This document shows, piece after piece, positions 1-11,741 of a stretch of 64,000 bases of DNA (positions are counted from its first letter, which is position 1; every line of letters begins with the position of its first letter). Origin of the DNA: Hydrangea macrophylla (Eukaryota; Streptophyta; Magnoliopsida; Cornales; Hydrangeaceae); assembly GCA_033977485.1 (NCBI GenBank), contig CM066984.1, forward strand, positions 107,231,691 to 107,295,690, in the 5' to 3' direction. The notes beneath the pieces were generated by a model. That model was not told where the DNA came from and searched no databases. It worked only from the letters and a program-made list of their open reading frames with translations. The translations under genes and the position numbers were made by a program.

Positions 1-2750
1 CCACATAAATTTTCATGGTTCAAGTATGTACACAGCTAACTAGGTAAGTAATATACACACCATATGCACGTGCCAAGCTTATAGACTTAAAGTCTTAGTT
101 GTGATCCACCATTCATTTATTTTAATGAGCATTTAAAGCATGGTCCACCATTATATATATATATATATATATATATTAAATCCTGATAGAAGCTATACCA
201 AATGAGGGGCAAAACTTGGCTCGGCAATTGTATAGGTCACCACGTGGAATCCCGAGTCCTCTCCCCATATCTCTCAATATCATGCATATATTGCACATTT
301 GCACAACCCCACTCCCCGACCCCTCTCACTCCTCCCTTGACAAAAAAAAGGTTCGGAACATCATTCGGAAAAGGGGTCCGGAGCCCCCTTCGGAAAATAC
401 ACAGAAAATAAAAAATAAAAAAATAATAAAATAAAATAGCTTCGGACCCCCTCCGGCTCCCATCTCTCGGGAACCCCCACCTTCGAATCCCCCCACCTTC
501 GGCCCTCCTCCTTAGCGCGCGTACACACACACACACACACAAAAAGGGACCCCCTCACCCGACTTTTCACACTTGGCTCCCACCCTTTTATTTTGGGATG
601 TCCCAAATTTAATGTCCACTTTCTCAAAATGAAATTCAATTTTTACTTATTTTCGAAAACTACCCTTACTTGAAATCTACTACAAGACAAAACCAAAAAG
701 TTGGTATAATGGATAGGGGCAATTGTGAAAAATATGTGCAGATTCTGTTTGTCCCCTCTAAAAAAAATCACCCCCGAACTCTCGGCTTTTTCTCTTCTCT
801 CTCCATATGCAGGCACATATATATATATATATGTTATACACAAAATAAAATAAATTTTTTATTTTATCGTAGTCATGACAGTTACAATGTTACAAAATTT
901 TTGTTATCATTTATGATGGGGCCACCATTTAGCTCCCATCATCCGAAATATAATGGAGGGAACTCGAACACTAGATCTCCTAGTAGGACAGCAGAGACTT
1001 TACATATAGCTACCCCATGTGGTGGTTCATCTCACTATCTTTTCACCTCCTTACATATATAGACATATATATAAATATATTAACATATGTATATATATAT
1101 AATATGTATATACAATTTTTTTTTTTTTTATAGTCCCTCAAAGACATACACATGAAAGGTTCTTTATTTATTTATTTATTATTATTATTATTATCTTGTC
1201 TAGCCTAATCATTTGTCCAATTGGATCCTTTCTTCATTAACGAAAGAAATTAAAATTCTTTCATTGATCCACAATTCAAAGTCACTTGTGTATGACCACA
1301 CCATATTATAATTTATTTCTATGGCTTGAATAACCATTCCCATTCTCCAGACCTGCTAAGCCTTTGACTCAGTTAATGCGATTTGACAACTCCACATCTT
1401 AGCTAGCCTCGTACACACTATGTAACCAATGTGCAAGCCGAAGCCTTACCCGAAGCCCTCCCCTTGGGCCCACCCACCCCCCTTCGTCCCTCTTTATCTC
1501 TCACCTCTCTCTCTATCTCATATATACATACACATTTTAGACCCCTCCTCAAGTCATGTTTTGCCCCCTCACAAAGGTACAAGGCTTAATTTAGTGCCAT
1601 TAACTTAAAAATTACACTTTTAGTGTAAAAATTTTATGCATTTTAGAAATAGGCCCTCTCTAGAATTTTGAAAACAATACTATACAATATTCACGTGTCA
1701 CCAATTAGTATCATATTATAAGAATATTCCTAAAAAAAAAATCGCCAATTATGTATGAACAAACTCCAAAAAAAATGGTCTCGGGGCGCTGCCCCCGAAC
1801 CCCCGTATAACTTAAGTTCCCTTATCAAAGTTACTGACTCCGCTTATGCAAGTAGCTACGCCATATGGTGATGCATATATATTAATATATTAATATATAT
1901 ATAACATGTATGCACACACACAAAAGAAAAAAAGGACACCTTCGGAACCAAACAACCACCCCCCCCCCCCCCTTTCGGACCCACGTTCGGAATACCCACC
2001 CCCCTCACTTTCCGAACACACCAAAAAATATATATATATATATATATATATCAACACTAACATTGACCTACCCCTGGTCATTCACCTACACCCCTCCCAA
2101 TGACCTTCGGCCCCATGACACACACAAAAAAAAAAAAAAAAGAATCCTACCCCACCATGACCCTTCGGGTCATTCACCTACACCCCCATTACCTTCGGCC
2201 CTCATAGCCAAACAAAAAAAAAAGAGAATCTATCATTAACCTACCACACTATGCACAAAAAAATATACATATATATAAATAAAAGGAGACATTCGCTCCC
2301 TTTCCGAAGGTCTTTACCCCTAAAAAAAAAAATTCATGTTAAGCTTCGGCTCCCACATCCGAAAATCAACCTTACACTTCTGCGGTTCTATCCCACTTAA
2401 ATAATGAATTATTTTATTGATATATGCTTTGAGTAAGCATTACACACCAAGTTTTGGGAACTTCGGTCACAAGGAACCTTCGCCCCTCACTTGGTGCTAC
2501 TCACCTTCATCCCCTCATTTGCGGTTGCTCACCTTCGCCCCTCATCTTTGCCCCCTCACTTGCGGCTTCTCACCTTCCAGCTAGCAAACAAAAAAAAAAA
2601 AAAACCCTCCTAACTCTCGGCTTTCTCTCTCCTCTCTCCATATGCATATATATATATATATATATATGAGTAAAAGCTTGCTTATAGACTACAAACAAGG
2701 AGGCAAATCTTTGTTCTAGCAAAAAAAAAAAAAAAAAAGAGGGAGGTAAT
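1..2750. other. Retroelement-derived C-rich, gene-free DNA
   Basis: I see no credible gene here. The top strand is rich in C and poor in G, with scattered CTTCGG and CCGAA motifs between A-runs and (AT)n or (AC)n microsatellites. A block of about 55 bp (CTCGGCTTT, pyrimidine run, CCATATGCA, then an AT run) occurs at about 780-836 and again at 2612-2667. The short ORFs on both strands are low-complexity shadows. The composition continues without a break into the LTR that ends at 9149, so this is probably old LTR or UTR sequence of long retroelements. Confidence 0.45.
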
Positions 2751-3559
2751 TATTGTTGGGTCCCAACACAGGCTTAGTCACAGCCTGGACTTGAGTCAGT
2801 CCAATATTTGCTCACAATATGGAAACAAGCATTGGCAACAAACACCCTTTCGGAACCCCCTCTCTCCTCACGTGGCCCACCCAACAACCAACACCCTTCC
2901 GGAACGCCCCCTACTTCCGAATACCACCCCAACCCACGAAAACCCCAACCTCTGAAACATCACCGCCGGACCCTATACCAACCCATTAATCCCCCCACAT
3001 CCGAACCCTTCCATTTCTCGAATCCCACACCAACCCCCGGCCCTCCTTCGAATCATCTTCAAACCCCCTCTCACAAACCCAACATTCGGACCCCCCTTCG
3101 GACGTTCAAAAAAATAAATAAATAAAAATAAAAATAAAAATAAAAAAAACGACGGACCCCTCTCCCGAATCTCTCTCTCTCTCTCCGAAACTCTCTCTCT
3201 CCGGAACTCTGCCTCTCTTGGAAGCCCTCTCTCTCTCGAAAACTTTACCCTTTTGAACACACATACCCCCACATCCGGAATACAAAAAAAAAACACATAC
3301 ACCCTTCGGACCTTCAAAAAACAAAAAAACATAAAAAAAAAAAAAAAAACACCCTTCGGAAACACCCCAACCTTCGGAACCCCTAAGGGTATCGGAACCA
3401 CCCCCTTCGAAACTTCCACCCTTTGGAACCCCCACCTTCGGAAACCCTCTCTCGGTTGGACCCCAACCCGAGTCTCTCTTTCTCTCTCTCTCTCTCTCGA
3501 AATCATTTCAAATTTCTCCATCTCTCGGATCAGTCAAAAAAAAATAAAAACAAAAAATT

Positions 3560-4020
3560 CCACAGCAGACCGTAGCATATTTCACCCGCTGAATATCCAT
3601 CTGCGAACCGCGACACATTTTATTCACTGAATCTCTCCATGGCATATTTCAGCTGTCGAATCTCCATCTACGGATAGCGGCACATTTCATTCGCTGAATC
3701 TCTATCCGCGAATCGCGGCATATTTCACCCGCCGAAATGCCGGAACGCAGTATATGATTCCATCCGTTAAATCTCCATCTGCAGATAGCGGCACATTTCA
3801 ACCGCTGAATCTGCATTTGCGGACAGCGACACATTTCACCTGCTTAAATCTCCATCTACGAACTGTGACATATTTTACCCACCGGACCTTGGCATATTTC
3901 ATCTGCTGAATCTCCATTAGCGTGTCCACGACAAGTTTCACTCGCTAAATCTCCATTTGAGAAATTGCGACACATCTCACTCGTTGAATCTCCATCCGCG
4001 GACCCGAGGCAATCTCCAGA
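3560..4020. repeat. Degenerate tandem repeat, ~38-bp unit
   Basis: About eleven diverged copies of a unit built around CACATTTCA, then CGCTGAATCTCCATC, then a GCGGA-like segment. For example, copies begin near 3679, 3791 and 3829. The period is about 38 bp, with one longer copy near 3720-3790. No ORF follows the period. It lies in the C-rich retroelement-derived block. Confidence 0.65.
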
Positions 4021-4984
4021 GCTTTCACTCCGCACCCACAAGATCTTTCACACTGCGGACTCATGAGATATTTCACTTCCGATTCTCTCTTACCCTCAAC
4101 TCCCTCTTTTGACCCTACACCCAAACACAAAAAAAAGAGCCTCCAAAGACCTTAGCCAACCACCCCCCCTAAAATTATAGAAAAGAGGTACAAGTGCTGC
4201 TAAACATACCACCACCAGCCAATTCACCTCAAGATATGGATATAGTACAACAGAGATACAGAAAAAGAATCATTACAAGCAGATTGACCTCAAGATAATT
4301 GCCATAACTCTGCTTTACCAGCACAACCAACCACTCTCGTTCTCTCACCAGAGATACTTATTACCCAACACAACCCACCCACATACATTTACACAAATAT
4401 AGTACTACCGAGGGAATTCTATATTATCCATATACATGACAACCAGAGCAATGGAAAACCCTCCACTCTAGCTACCAATTCTCATCTCCTTTTACGATGG
4501 GAGAAGAAAATGCTCCACCTAAGCTGCCAATTGTTATTTCTTTTTGAGGGGGAGGAGAAGGGATCCGCTAATCTAAAAAGTCTTTGTACCCCTCAAGGAG
4601 TCCACAATAATTGATAGACAGGCAAATGGACCATCTGAGTTACAAGCACACTGCCAATTTTTTGCTCAATCTTAGACAGCTCACTCTCAAAAAAGTCTTT
4701 GCTCCATACAAATCTAAGGCCCAACAGTTGGTCAACTTCACTCTCTCCCACTAGTTATCGCTCCGTTGAGCAGGCCTCTTACAATGACCATCTCCATAAT
4801 GTACGACTAGTCACAACACACTTGTTGTTGGTTGAACTAATGTAATGGACTGACAAATCTCGGCTCACCTTCACCATCACCACATCAACATAGAAGGCAA
4901 AAAAAAAAGGGAGCTCTCGGGAAGATACAAAATTTTCAACTTCACTATCCCAAAGACCACCATCAAAACGAAGTCCTTACAAGC
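4021..4984. other. No gene seen; retroelement-derived DNA
   Basis: C-rich sequence between two tandem-repeat fields. I see no ORF with family similarity, no splice-linked exons and no RNA gene. Confidence 0.4.
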
Positions 4985-5205
4985 ATGCTTGCCACAAGAA
5001 GTGTTACCACCACTTGCTTTCTTGCCAGCAACAAGATATGTTGCCACAATCACCACTTGCTCTCTCTCCAACAACACGCTGCCACCACTTACTGGTCAGC
5101 AACATGCTCCATTTGTTCCCTCACCAGCAAATTCACTGTCCTACCAGTGACATGAGGCCGCCAGCATTTGCTCTTTGGCCAGCGATATGCTGCTACAGCT
5201 TACAG
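4985..5205. repeat. Degenerate tandem repeat, ~42-bp unit
   Basis: Four to five diverged units carrying CACCACTTGCTCTC followed by CCAGCAACA and TGCTGCCAC-like joins. Spacing is irregular, about 40-55 bp. It is a second, unrelated repeat in the same retroelement-derived block. Confidence 0.5.
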
Positions 5206-5634
5206 CTTCAAAATGACTAAGTAACTAAGCTACATGTCAATGACATTCACTCAGATAGGGTCTTTCTCACACCCTCGAAGTACCCCGCTGAGGCTTACTT
5301 GAAAGCTTACTCGATAACTGTTCATTGCATCACTCGGGAAAACGTTTGCATTATTTCACTACAAGTACAATAAGGCACAAAGCTCACTGGGTCTATATCG
5401 CTAAGCAGGACAAAGCATGAGGAGTTTTTAAAATTATGGCAACCAAACATGTCCTACTCTCACCCTGTACCCTCTCAAAGTAGTACAAGTACTTTGATGT
5501 ATCGAAATGATACATCATAGCATGAGTAATCACCAACATACAGTCTACACCGCCGACAAATGCTCAACAACTCCACTATCACTATCAGTATTGTTATGCT
5601 ATATTCTCCGTCTCTCCATAACACTCTCCATAAG

Positions 5635-6310
5635 GCGGCACGAGCATCGCGCTCTCCCCCTATCCCACTTGAGTGGCTCGGATAACATCCTCCACTTCGA
5701 TTTGAGGGGCCTAACTAGGGCGGCATGAGCAACACGCTCTCCCCATTAGACAAGGGTGGCACGAGCATCGTGCTCTCCACCAGAAGGGGGGCACGAGCAC
5801 CCGCTCTTCCTCTAATCTCCATATCTCCAAAAAATAAGACAGCATGAGCTCTGTACTCCCCCCCAATCTCCATATCTCCAAAGAAGGGCACGACCCTTAT
5901 CTCCCGTCTCCATAAGGCAGCACAAGTATCGCGCTCTCCCCCTCTAGCCTCACTAGGGCGGTACGAGCAACATGCCTTTCTCCCTTTGAGAAGGGTGGCA
6001 TGAGCATCAAGCTCTCCACCAGAGTGGTAGCACGAGCACCTGCTCTCCCCTTAATCCCCATATCTCCAAAGAAGGGCACGACCCTCATCTCTATGTCTCC
6101 ATATGATGGCACGGGCATCGTGCTCTCCCCTTATCTCCATATTTGCATAGCGACATGGCATCAATATACATAATCTCCCTATCTCCAAATCGTTCGGTCG
6201 TAGTCTCTGATTCCCAAATAGCACGACTCTAGTCTCCATATCTCCATATAAGTAGCATGAGCAAGACGCACTCCATCACGTGTGCGGCATGAGTATCAAA
6301 CTCTCCCTCT
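5635..6310. repeat. Array of short GAGCA...TGCTC near-palindromes
   Basis: About fifteen units of GGCACGAGCATCGTGCTCTCC type, spaced about 30-45 bp (for example 5637, 5722, 5756, 5787, 5917, 5996, 6104). The core GAGCATCGTGCTC is an interrupted palindrome. The blocks 5722-5900 and 5958-6130 repeat the same order of sub-units, which suggests a higher-order repeat of about 235-240 bp. Most copies are decayed. Confidence 0.6.
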
Positions 6311-6984
6311 CCCAAAGATGGGACAAGTGTCACCCTTCTTATCTCTTAGCCTCACAAGGGTGGTGCGGGTACAAACCCCTTTTTTGTATATTAACATCAA
6401 GGGACAAAGAGAGCAACATGCTTCCCCCCCCCCCCCCTCTTTTCTTTTTCTCCACATTATTAATATCTCTGGGTTTCTCCGTAACACCACTCATCGAAAG
6501 AATGATACGCCATGAGAAATGTGAAAACAAAAATGCATAGTCTCAAACACAGGAAATCGAATTCTCAGTACCATAAAAAAAATAAGGTTACAAACCCAAT
6601 ACATACATCGATACAAGGCGCACCATGGTACAAACCCAATACGTACAATAAAATGGGTGTACACGTGCGCCGACTCAAGTCCGATTCAAAATGGGGAATA
6701 GAGCTGAGCCGTCACTTTACCTGAAAATGTCATCCAGTTCGAGAAAGAAACCAGATTAGCTATGATTCTCGTACCACCTGCGAAAGATGTCCATCAATAA
6801 TCAGAAGGGTCACTCAGAAAGATATGAAAAGATCAGATTACTATGCCTGCATCCTAGCCACTTCATGCCTAGAATACGGACAGGGGGGCTAATGTAGATA
6901 GTAGTTGACCGCTCATACAGCTTGACCAGTACACGTCACCAACGACTCCACGTGTACCAATATGGGCTCCACCAACAACAATTG

Positions 6985-7275
6985 CAACAATCAAGACCCA
7001 CCCTACGGAACCCACTGTGAAGCTCCACGACTGAGAAACTCGCCCCGAGGCCCACCTCAATGAGCCCACTCCAAAGCCTTACCTCGGATAAGCCCATTTC
7101 GAAGCCTCATCTTTCCGAAGCCTCCGCTAGCCCACTCCGATGGCCCACTTCGGATGAGCCCACTCTGAAGCTTCACTTCGGAATCTGAAGCCTATGATTC
7201 CACTCTGAAGCCTTATTCTCCGAAGGCCCAAAGTAGCCCACTCCGAATCCCCCACTACGGATGACTCCACTCCAA
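6985..7275. repeat. CCCACTCCGAAGCC-type interspersed repeats
   Basis: About ten copies of GCCCACTCCGAAGCC-like motifs separated by 15-30 bp. Variants read CCACTTCGGATGA and CACTCTGAAGCC. Neither strand shows a reading frame of any recognised family. Confidence 0.5.
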
Positions 7276-7449
7276 AGCCTTATTCAAACAAAGCCCATCT
7301 CAAGTGGCCCTCAAAGGAAGCACACTTCAAATAGACACACACTCACCTCTCGGACACCCACCCTTGGTCCGGAAGCAGTACCTAAGGGTGGCTCTAGTCC
7401 GTTGGGATTTCGGAAGCTCATGGCTAGGTGGCTAGAACCGAAGGCATCT

Positions 7450-9149
7450 CCCTAGCCTGTGCCCCATGGGCAAGGTTAGGGTTGGTCCCAAAGAGAGAGA
7501 GAGACACGTGACTTTCACGTGCCTGACCCCGACCAGTCTCACAACCAATGGGCGAAGCCCATTAGCGTAAAACTCGCTTAAACCCTTGACCAACAGTGCT
7601 CAGTCACTTCAAGCTTGCGTTGCACCAATAAAAGAGAACCTTGGTTCCCGCCCTCACTTAACCCTCTGCAGCCTCGACACTCACCCTCGCTTAACCTCTC
7701 GGAACAAATGGAAAAAGCCTTGGTATCCCCATCGCTTAAATCTCTGCACAAGCAGTATTCCTTCCCCCTCTTGACCAACCAATGGTATTGGTTCATCACC
7801 AAACGACAATATCTCCCTCTCACTTCTTTGCCAGCTCAATATATCGCTTCTTCTACATCCTATTTAATGATCCCAACCACCTTAAACATGAGCATTTAAG
7901 CCACCCACCTACCTTAAACGAATAACCCACTAAGAGGATGCCAACTCGGCTTTGTTCTATCACGTCGAAGCTCTGCGAGACCCCAGTATAAATAAGTAGC
8001 TTCATTTACTTCCTCAGGGACCAAAACAACCACACAGAATCCTTTACTACCGCAAAAGATCAACAGTGATTACTCCTCCGACCCATTTACAAAATATTCC
8101 CATTGTCCCGAACACAATCACACCCTTCGGGTCGCAAGGCCCCTCGCCTTACTTGGCCCTTCGCCTTACTTTGACCCTTCGTCTCCACCAACACCCTCGG
8201 TTTCCCAGACCCTTCGTTTCACCCTACACTTCACCCCATCTTAATACTTGTTTACCGCCCTTCGAACGTACTCCAACATACATAACTCCCAGATACCTAC
8301 TGCTTTCTCTCTCTCTCACTTGGGGCTACTTCGGTTCTCATCCGATCTGAGTCACTCAGAATCCCATTACAATGTTATATTTTTACATATTTATTATTCC
8401 ATGCTTTTTACATTATTTATCATATTTTATCTGTTGTTTCACCTATATTACTAACCTGCTTACGTGTTATACCCATCTATATATATACATACACATCACA
8501 AAAGACCCCACACATACGTGATGAGATATTATATCATGATCTTTATCCTTGCTATTTCTTAATATGTTTCCTGTTATCATTGTATTCATGAATAGTTTAA
8601 TGAGACCTCTGCTATGTCCATGAGTGACGTCATTGTTAAGAGATTAACCGCATTTTAAGATGCTGAACAATAACGGTGAAGAGTGTTGTTTAGTGTACTC
8701 ACTCAGCTTTGTATTCAAAGTTGATGGTGTTTGTGCCCTGGACATTCCAATGTCTAGAGCTTGGCAAGTCTTGAGGACGGAGACTGATGTGTCGTCAGAC
8801 TGGGAACTGAAGGCTTGAAGACAAAGGCGTGCTACTTTGTAATAGTTAGTTGGTATTATGTATTGTACTTCTGTTAATTATTGTTATAGGTTTCAGACTC
8901 TAAGCTAGCTGTTGTAATAGTTTTAGTAGACTTTTATAATTGGTACTTGGGCATCTGTTGCTTCCAAACCTTTTATATTTCCGCTGTAGCCTCTGATTAT
9001 GTTATTAAGATATGTTTTATAAATAACATCCTCCTTATCGTTGTATTTGTTGGTTTGAGTAGATGACAATGCGGTTATTCACTAGTCACGGGCCTACGGG
9101 ACCAAAAAGAAACTTGTTTTCTCTATTTATGCTTCTCCGGAGCGTAACA
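7450..9149 (+). mobile_element. LTR (LTR-1), downstream part; left end unresolved
   Basis: The right end reads CTCCGGAGCGTAACA at 9149. It matches the ...GGGGCGTGACA ends of the LTRs at 28935 and 61737, which also share the preceding CTACGGG(T/A)CC motif and a GGACATTC motif upstream (8739 here, 61386 in LTR B). A TATA box (TATAAATA, 7987-7994) fits the promoter of a plus-strand LTR. No primer-binding site follows the end, so this is probably a solo or fragmentary LTR. The start was not found; 7450 is only a place marker. Gypsy-type by similarity to LTR B. Confidence 0.55.
7987..7994 (+). promoter_or_regulatory. TATA box of LTR-1
   Basis: TATAAATA, about 1.16 kb before the LTR end at 9149, where an LTR promoter is expected. 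Confidence 0.5.
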
Positions 9150-11076
9150 AATGGTGAACCAAATTTGGGTGAACAAAAGTGCTCTCACTCTCAAAATAAT
9201 TACCATATCAATATCACTTAATTTGTACAATGAACCTAATCAAACGAATTTGTATTCGTCTTGCAATCCGTGACATTCCTTAACTTATGTAAAACCACAA
9301 ATTTCCATATAAAGAATTAAACAATTCAAAGAGCTCCTTGCATGGATAAAAGCCCCAGGCCACTTTCTCTCTTATATGGATAAAAACTTTGCTTGATTCT
9401 ATTATTCTTCTTTGCCTTCCGGTGGCCGCATTGGATCTACAAAGTTTCTATTTTACATTCATCTTACTATTTGTTCATATTTATATATATGTGTACAACT
9501 TAATAAAATGTAGCATTTTAATTGTGTTTACTTTATCTTGATTTTTTCACTGTTGGATGCAACAAAATTGGTTACTAGCTGTTTTGTGAATCCTATTACA
9601 ATGTGACACTCTGAAAATTACTAAATCCTACAGTGTTGATTTAGCGTATATTAATACATGAGTATCCATTACTTTATTACAGTATAGCAAAACATAAGTT
9701 ACTTCTTATGAGATTTACCTTAATGCAAATAATCTGACTTAATTCTTTTGTGTAGTATTTGTGTTGTAGTTCATCCCATAAATCAGAAGATGTCCTAAAA
9801 AATGACTACAGTGTCCCAAATAAATTATACAGGTTAAATTATTGTGTTATTTTGACCATTTGAAATGCATTGTTAAATAGTCATTTTTACTTTTTCTCAT
9901 TCTTGTATGTATTATCATTATTTTATACCTTTTAGATTGAAGTTTTAAAGATTTTTTTTTTAAATAGTAATTTTTCTTTCCTGTGTATTGCAAAGGTTGT
10001 CGACTAGTGTTTCCTAAATTTTTATCCCAAAAGTACTTCTCAAACGATATGGCAATAGGGCTAGGTCTATTACAGAAAGACCAATTGAATTTTGATTTAA
10101 AGTTGTTTACCTGACTCAACTACCACATCATTTAAAAATCACTTTTAGTATATAAATTTGAGAAGCGTGTAAAAACTCCCCGTCAAAGATTGGTTGGGAA
10201 TATCAAAATCATTAAGTATAGAGTAAAGCTATGAAACTACTAGGATGGAAACTTAGGATGTTGAGAATCATAACATTAGTCTCAAGTATATGGTTGTCAC
10301 AAACTGTGACATGTGAGAGGTTGCTACGAATTTCTCTGTGTTACTGAAAAGCAATTACCAGTGAATTTGATTGGTTTTTTTTTTTTTTTCCTTTTAAGTA
10401 CTGTAGATGGAATCTCTTAAGGTTGTTTCATGGAAATTTCTTCTTCCAAATCTCTGTTAAAGAAAGTAGATTTTATATTTATTTGGTGTATCTGCACAAC
10501 TCCCTTGTGTCCGTACCATTTAGCTACCAAATGAGTCTTGTATTTATCTATGGTACTCTCCGCCTTAAGCTCTCTTAAAAATCCATTTGCAACATTTACA
10601 GAAATAAGAAACTTCTCTTTGACTGAACAGTGGTTGGAGGGCCTAAGCGTATGTTTCCAAATGCTCAGCCAACAGTTTAGAAACCAAAAACCACATGTGG
10701 GTCTCAAAATGTTTTTGGCCATTTTATAATGATTACCAATTTTCCAATATTTCTACATTGATCCATATTCAAATATCAACAATCAATCAATTAAAAATAT
10801 AAGTAACCGGTAAAATGTTTATCGAACTGTAGTGGGGTCACATGAATAATATTAGTAGTCCTTTTAGTTGCCATATCATTTTTCATGCTACCTTATTAGG
10901 ACCCAATTTAAGCAATGTCTGAGATATACCCATCTCTCAAACTGGCAAACTGCCAAGTTCAAGACAACACGGTTTCCATAACTGAGACATGCTCAGATTA
11001 AAGTCATTGGAATATGAAAAGTTACAGTGGATATTGTCTCCATGAACACATCCAATTCTCAATATTCCTATTCTTA
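9150..11076. other. AT-rich intergenic DNA
   Basis: Lies between the LTR-1 terminus and the MITE at 11077. Apart from the Copia relic described separately, I see no gene, RNA gene or repeat family here. Confidence 0.4.
10417..10580 (-). pseudogene. Ty1/Copia reverse transcriptase fragment (relic)
   Basis: On the minus strand this stretch reads ...STIDKYKTHLVAKWYGHKG and then INIKSTFFNRDLEEEISMKQP. These correspond to the Copia RT segments I..YKARLVAKGY.Q..G and DVKNAFLNGDLEEEVYMEQP. The piece between them (DY..TFAPVAK and after) is missing, so this is a short internally deleted relic of about 55 residues. No LTR, integrase or RNase H is attached. It cannot encode a working polyprotein. The family call rests on these two motif blocks only. 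Confidence 0.7.
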
Positions 11077-11360
11077 GGCTTAGTTTGTTACTCATGTGGC
11101 TTTTTTAAAGTAGTTTATAAAATTTATTATTAAGCTGTTTGATAATTTTGTATAAATGACACATTACTCTACAAAAAAAAATCATGAAACCAAAAAGCAA
11201 TCTTGAGCTTTTAAAAGCTCAATTCTAGAGCTTTTAAAAGCTCCCCCAAAAAACCCGTAAGTTTAATTTTTGCAAAGTTCATAAACTATTTATCAAATGA
11301 ATTAACATGAAATAATGCTTTAAAAAAGGAGAAGCACCAAAATGGGGGCCAAACTAACCC
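11077..11360. mobile_element. PIF/Harbinger-type MITE, copy 1
   Basis: A 284-bp element with ends GGCTTAGTTTG and CAAACTAACCC, flanked by the 3-bp duplication TTA (11074-11076 and 11361-11363). A second copy of the same family is at 37503-37785. Both contain the GAGCTTTTAAAAGCTC palindrome region in the middle. The TTA/TAA duplication and short terminal repeats fit Tourist-like elements. It sits about 380 bp beyond the stop codon of the F-box gene. Confidence 0.8.
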
Positions 11361-11741
11361 TTAAGCTATGAAGAATTGTGCAAAGTGCAGTAAATATAAT
11401 ACAGATAGGTTCCTTACATACTAGTAATATACTATACCCTTGTTGAGATGAAAATAATACGAATAATTATTAAAGTAATTCAAAACCTCATATAAATCCT
11501 TTAGAAAACAAAACACCATTCTTGAAAATAAATATAGGAAACTATACAAGTAAGGCCCATCTTTCAATTCCTAATGCAAATCTAGAAGTCCAGAACACCT
11601 TATAAGCATCCCAACAGCACTACAAAATTGTTCTCATGACTACTCTTTATCTTTATCTACTACCAGTAGAGGCATAAGAAACAAACTATACACATTTAGT
11701 AACAAGGGGGGATGAAAGAGACCTACCAATAAGAAATAGAA

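Noticed and set aside
2973..3521. 182-codon minus-strand ORF
   Set aside because: Composed of RERERE, FFFF and similar low-complexity runs that mirror TC and A-rich repeats. No domain.
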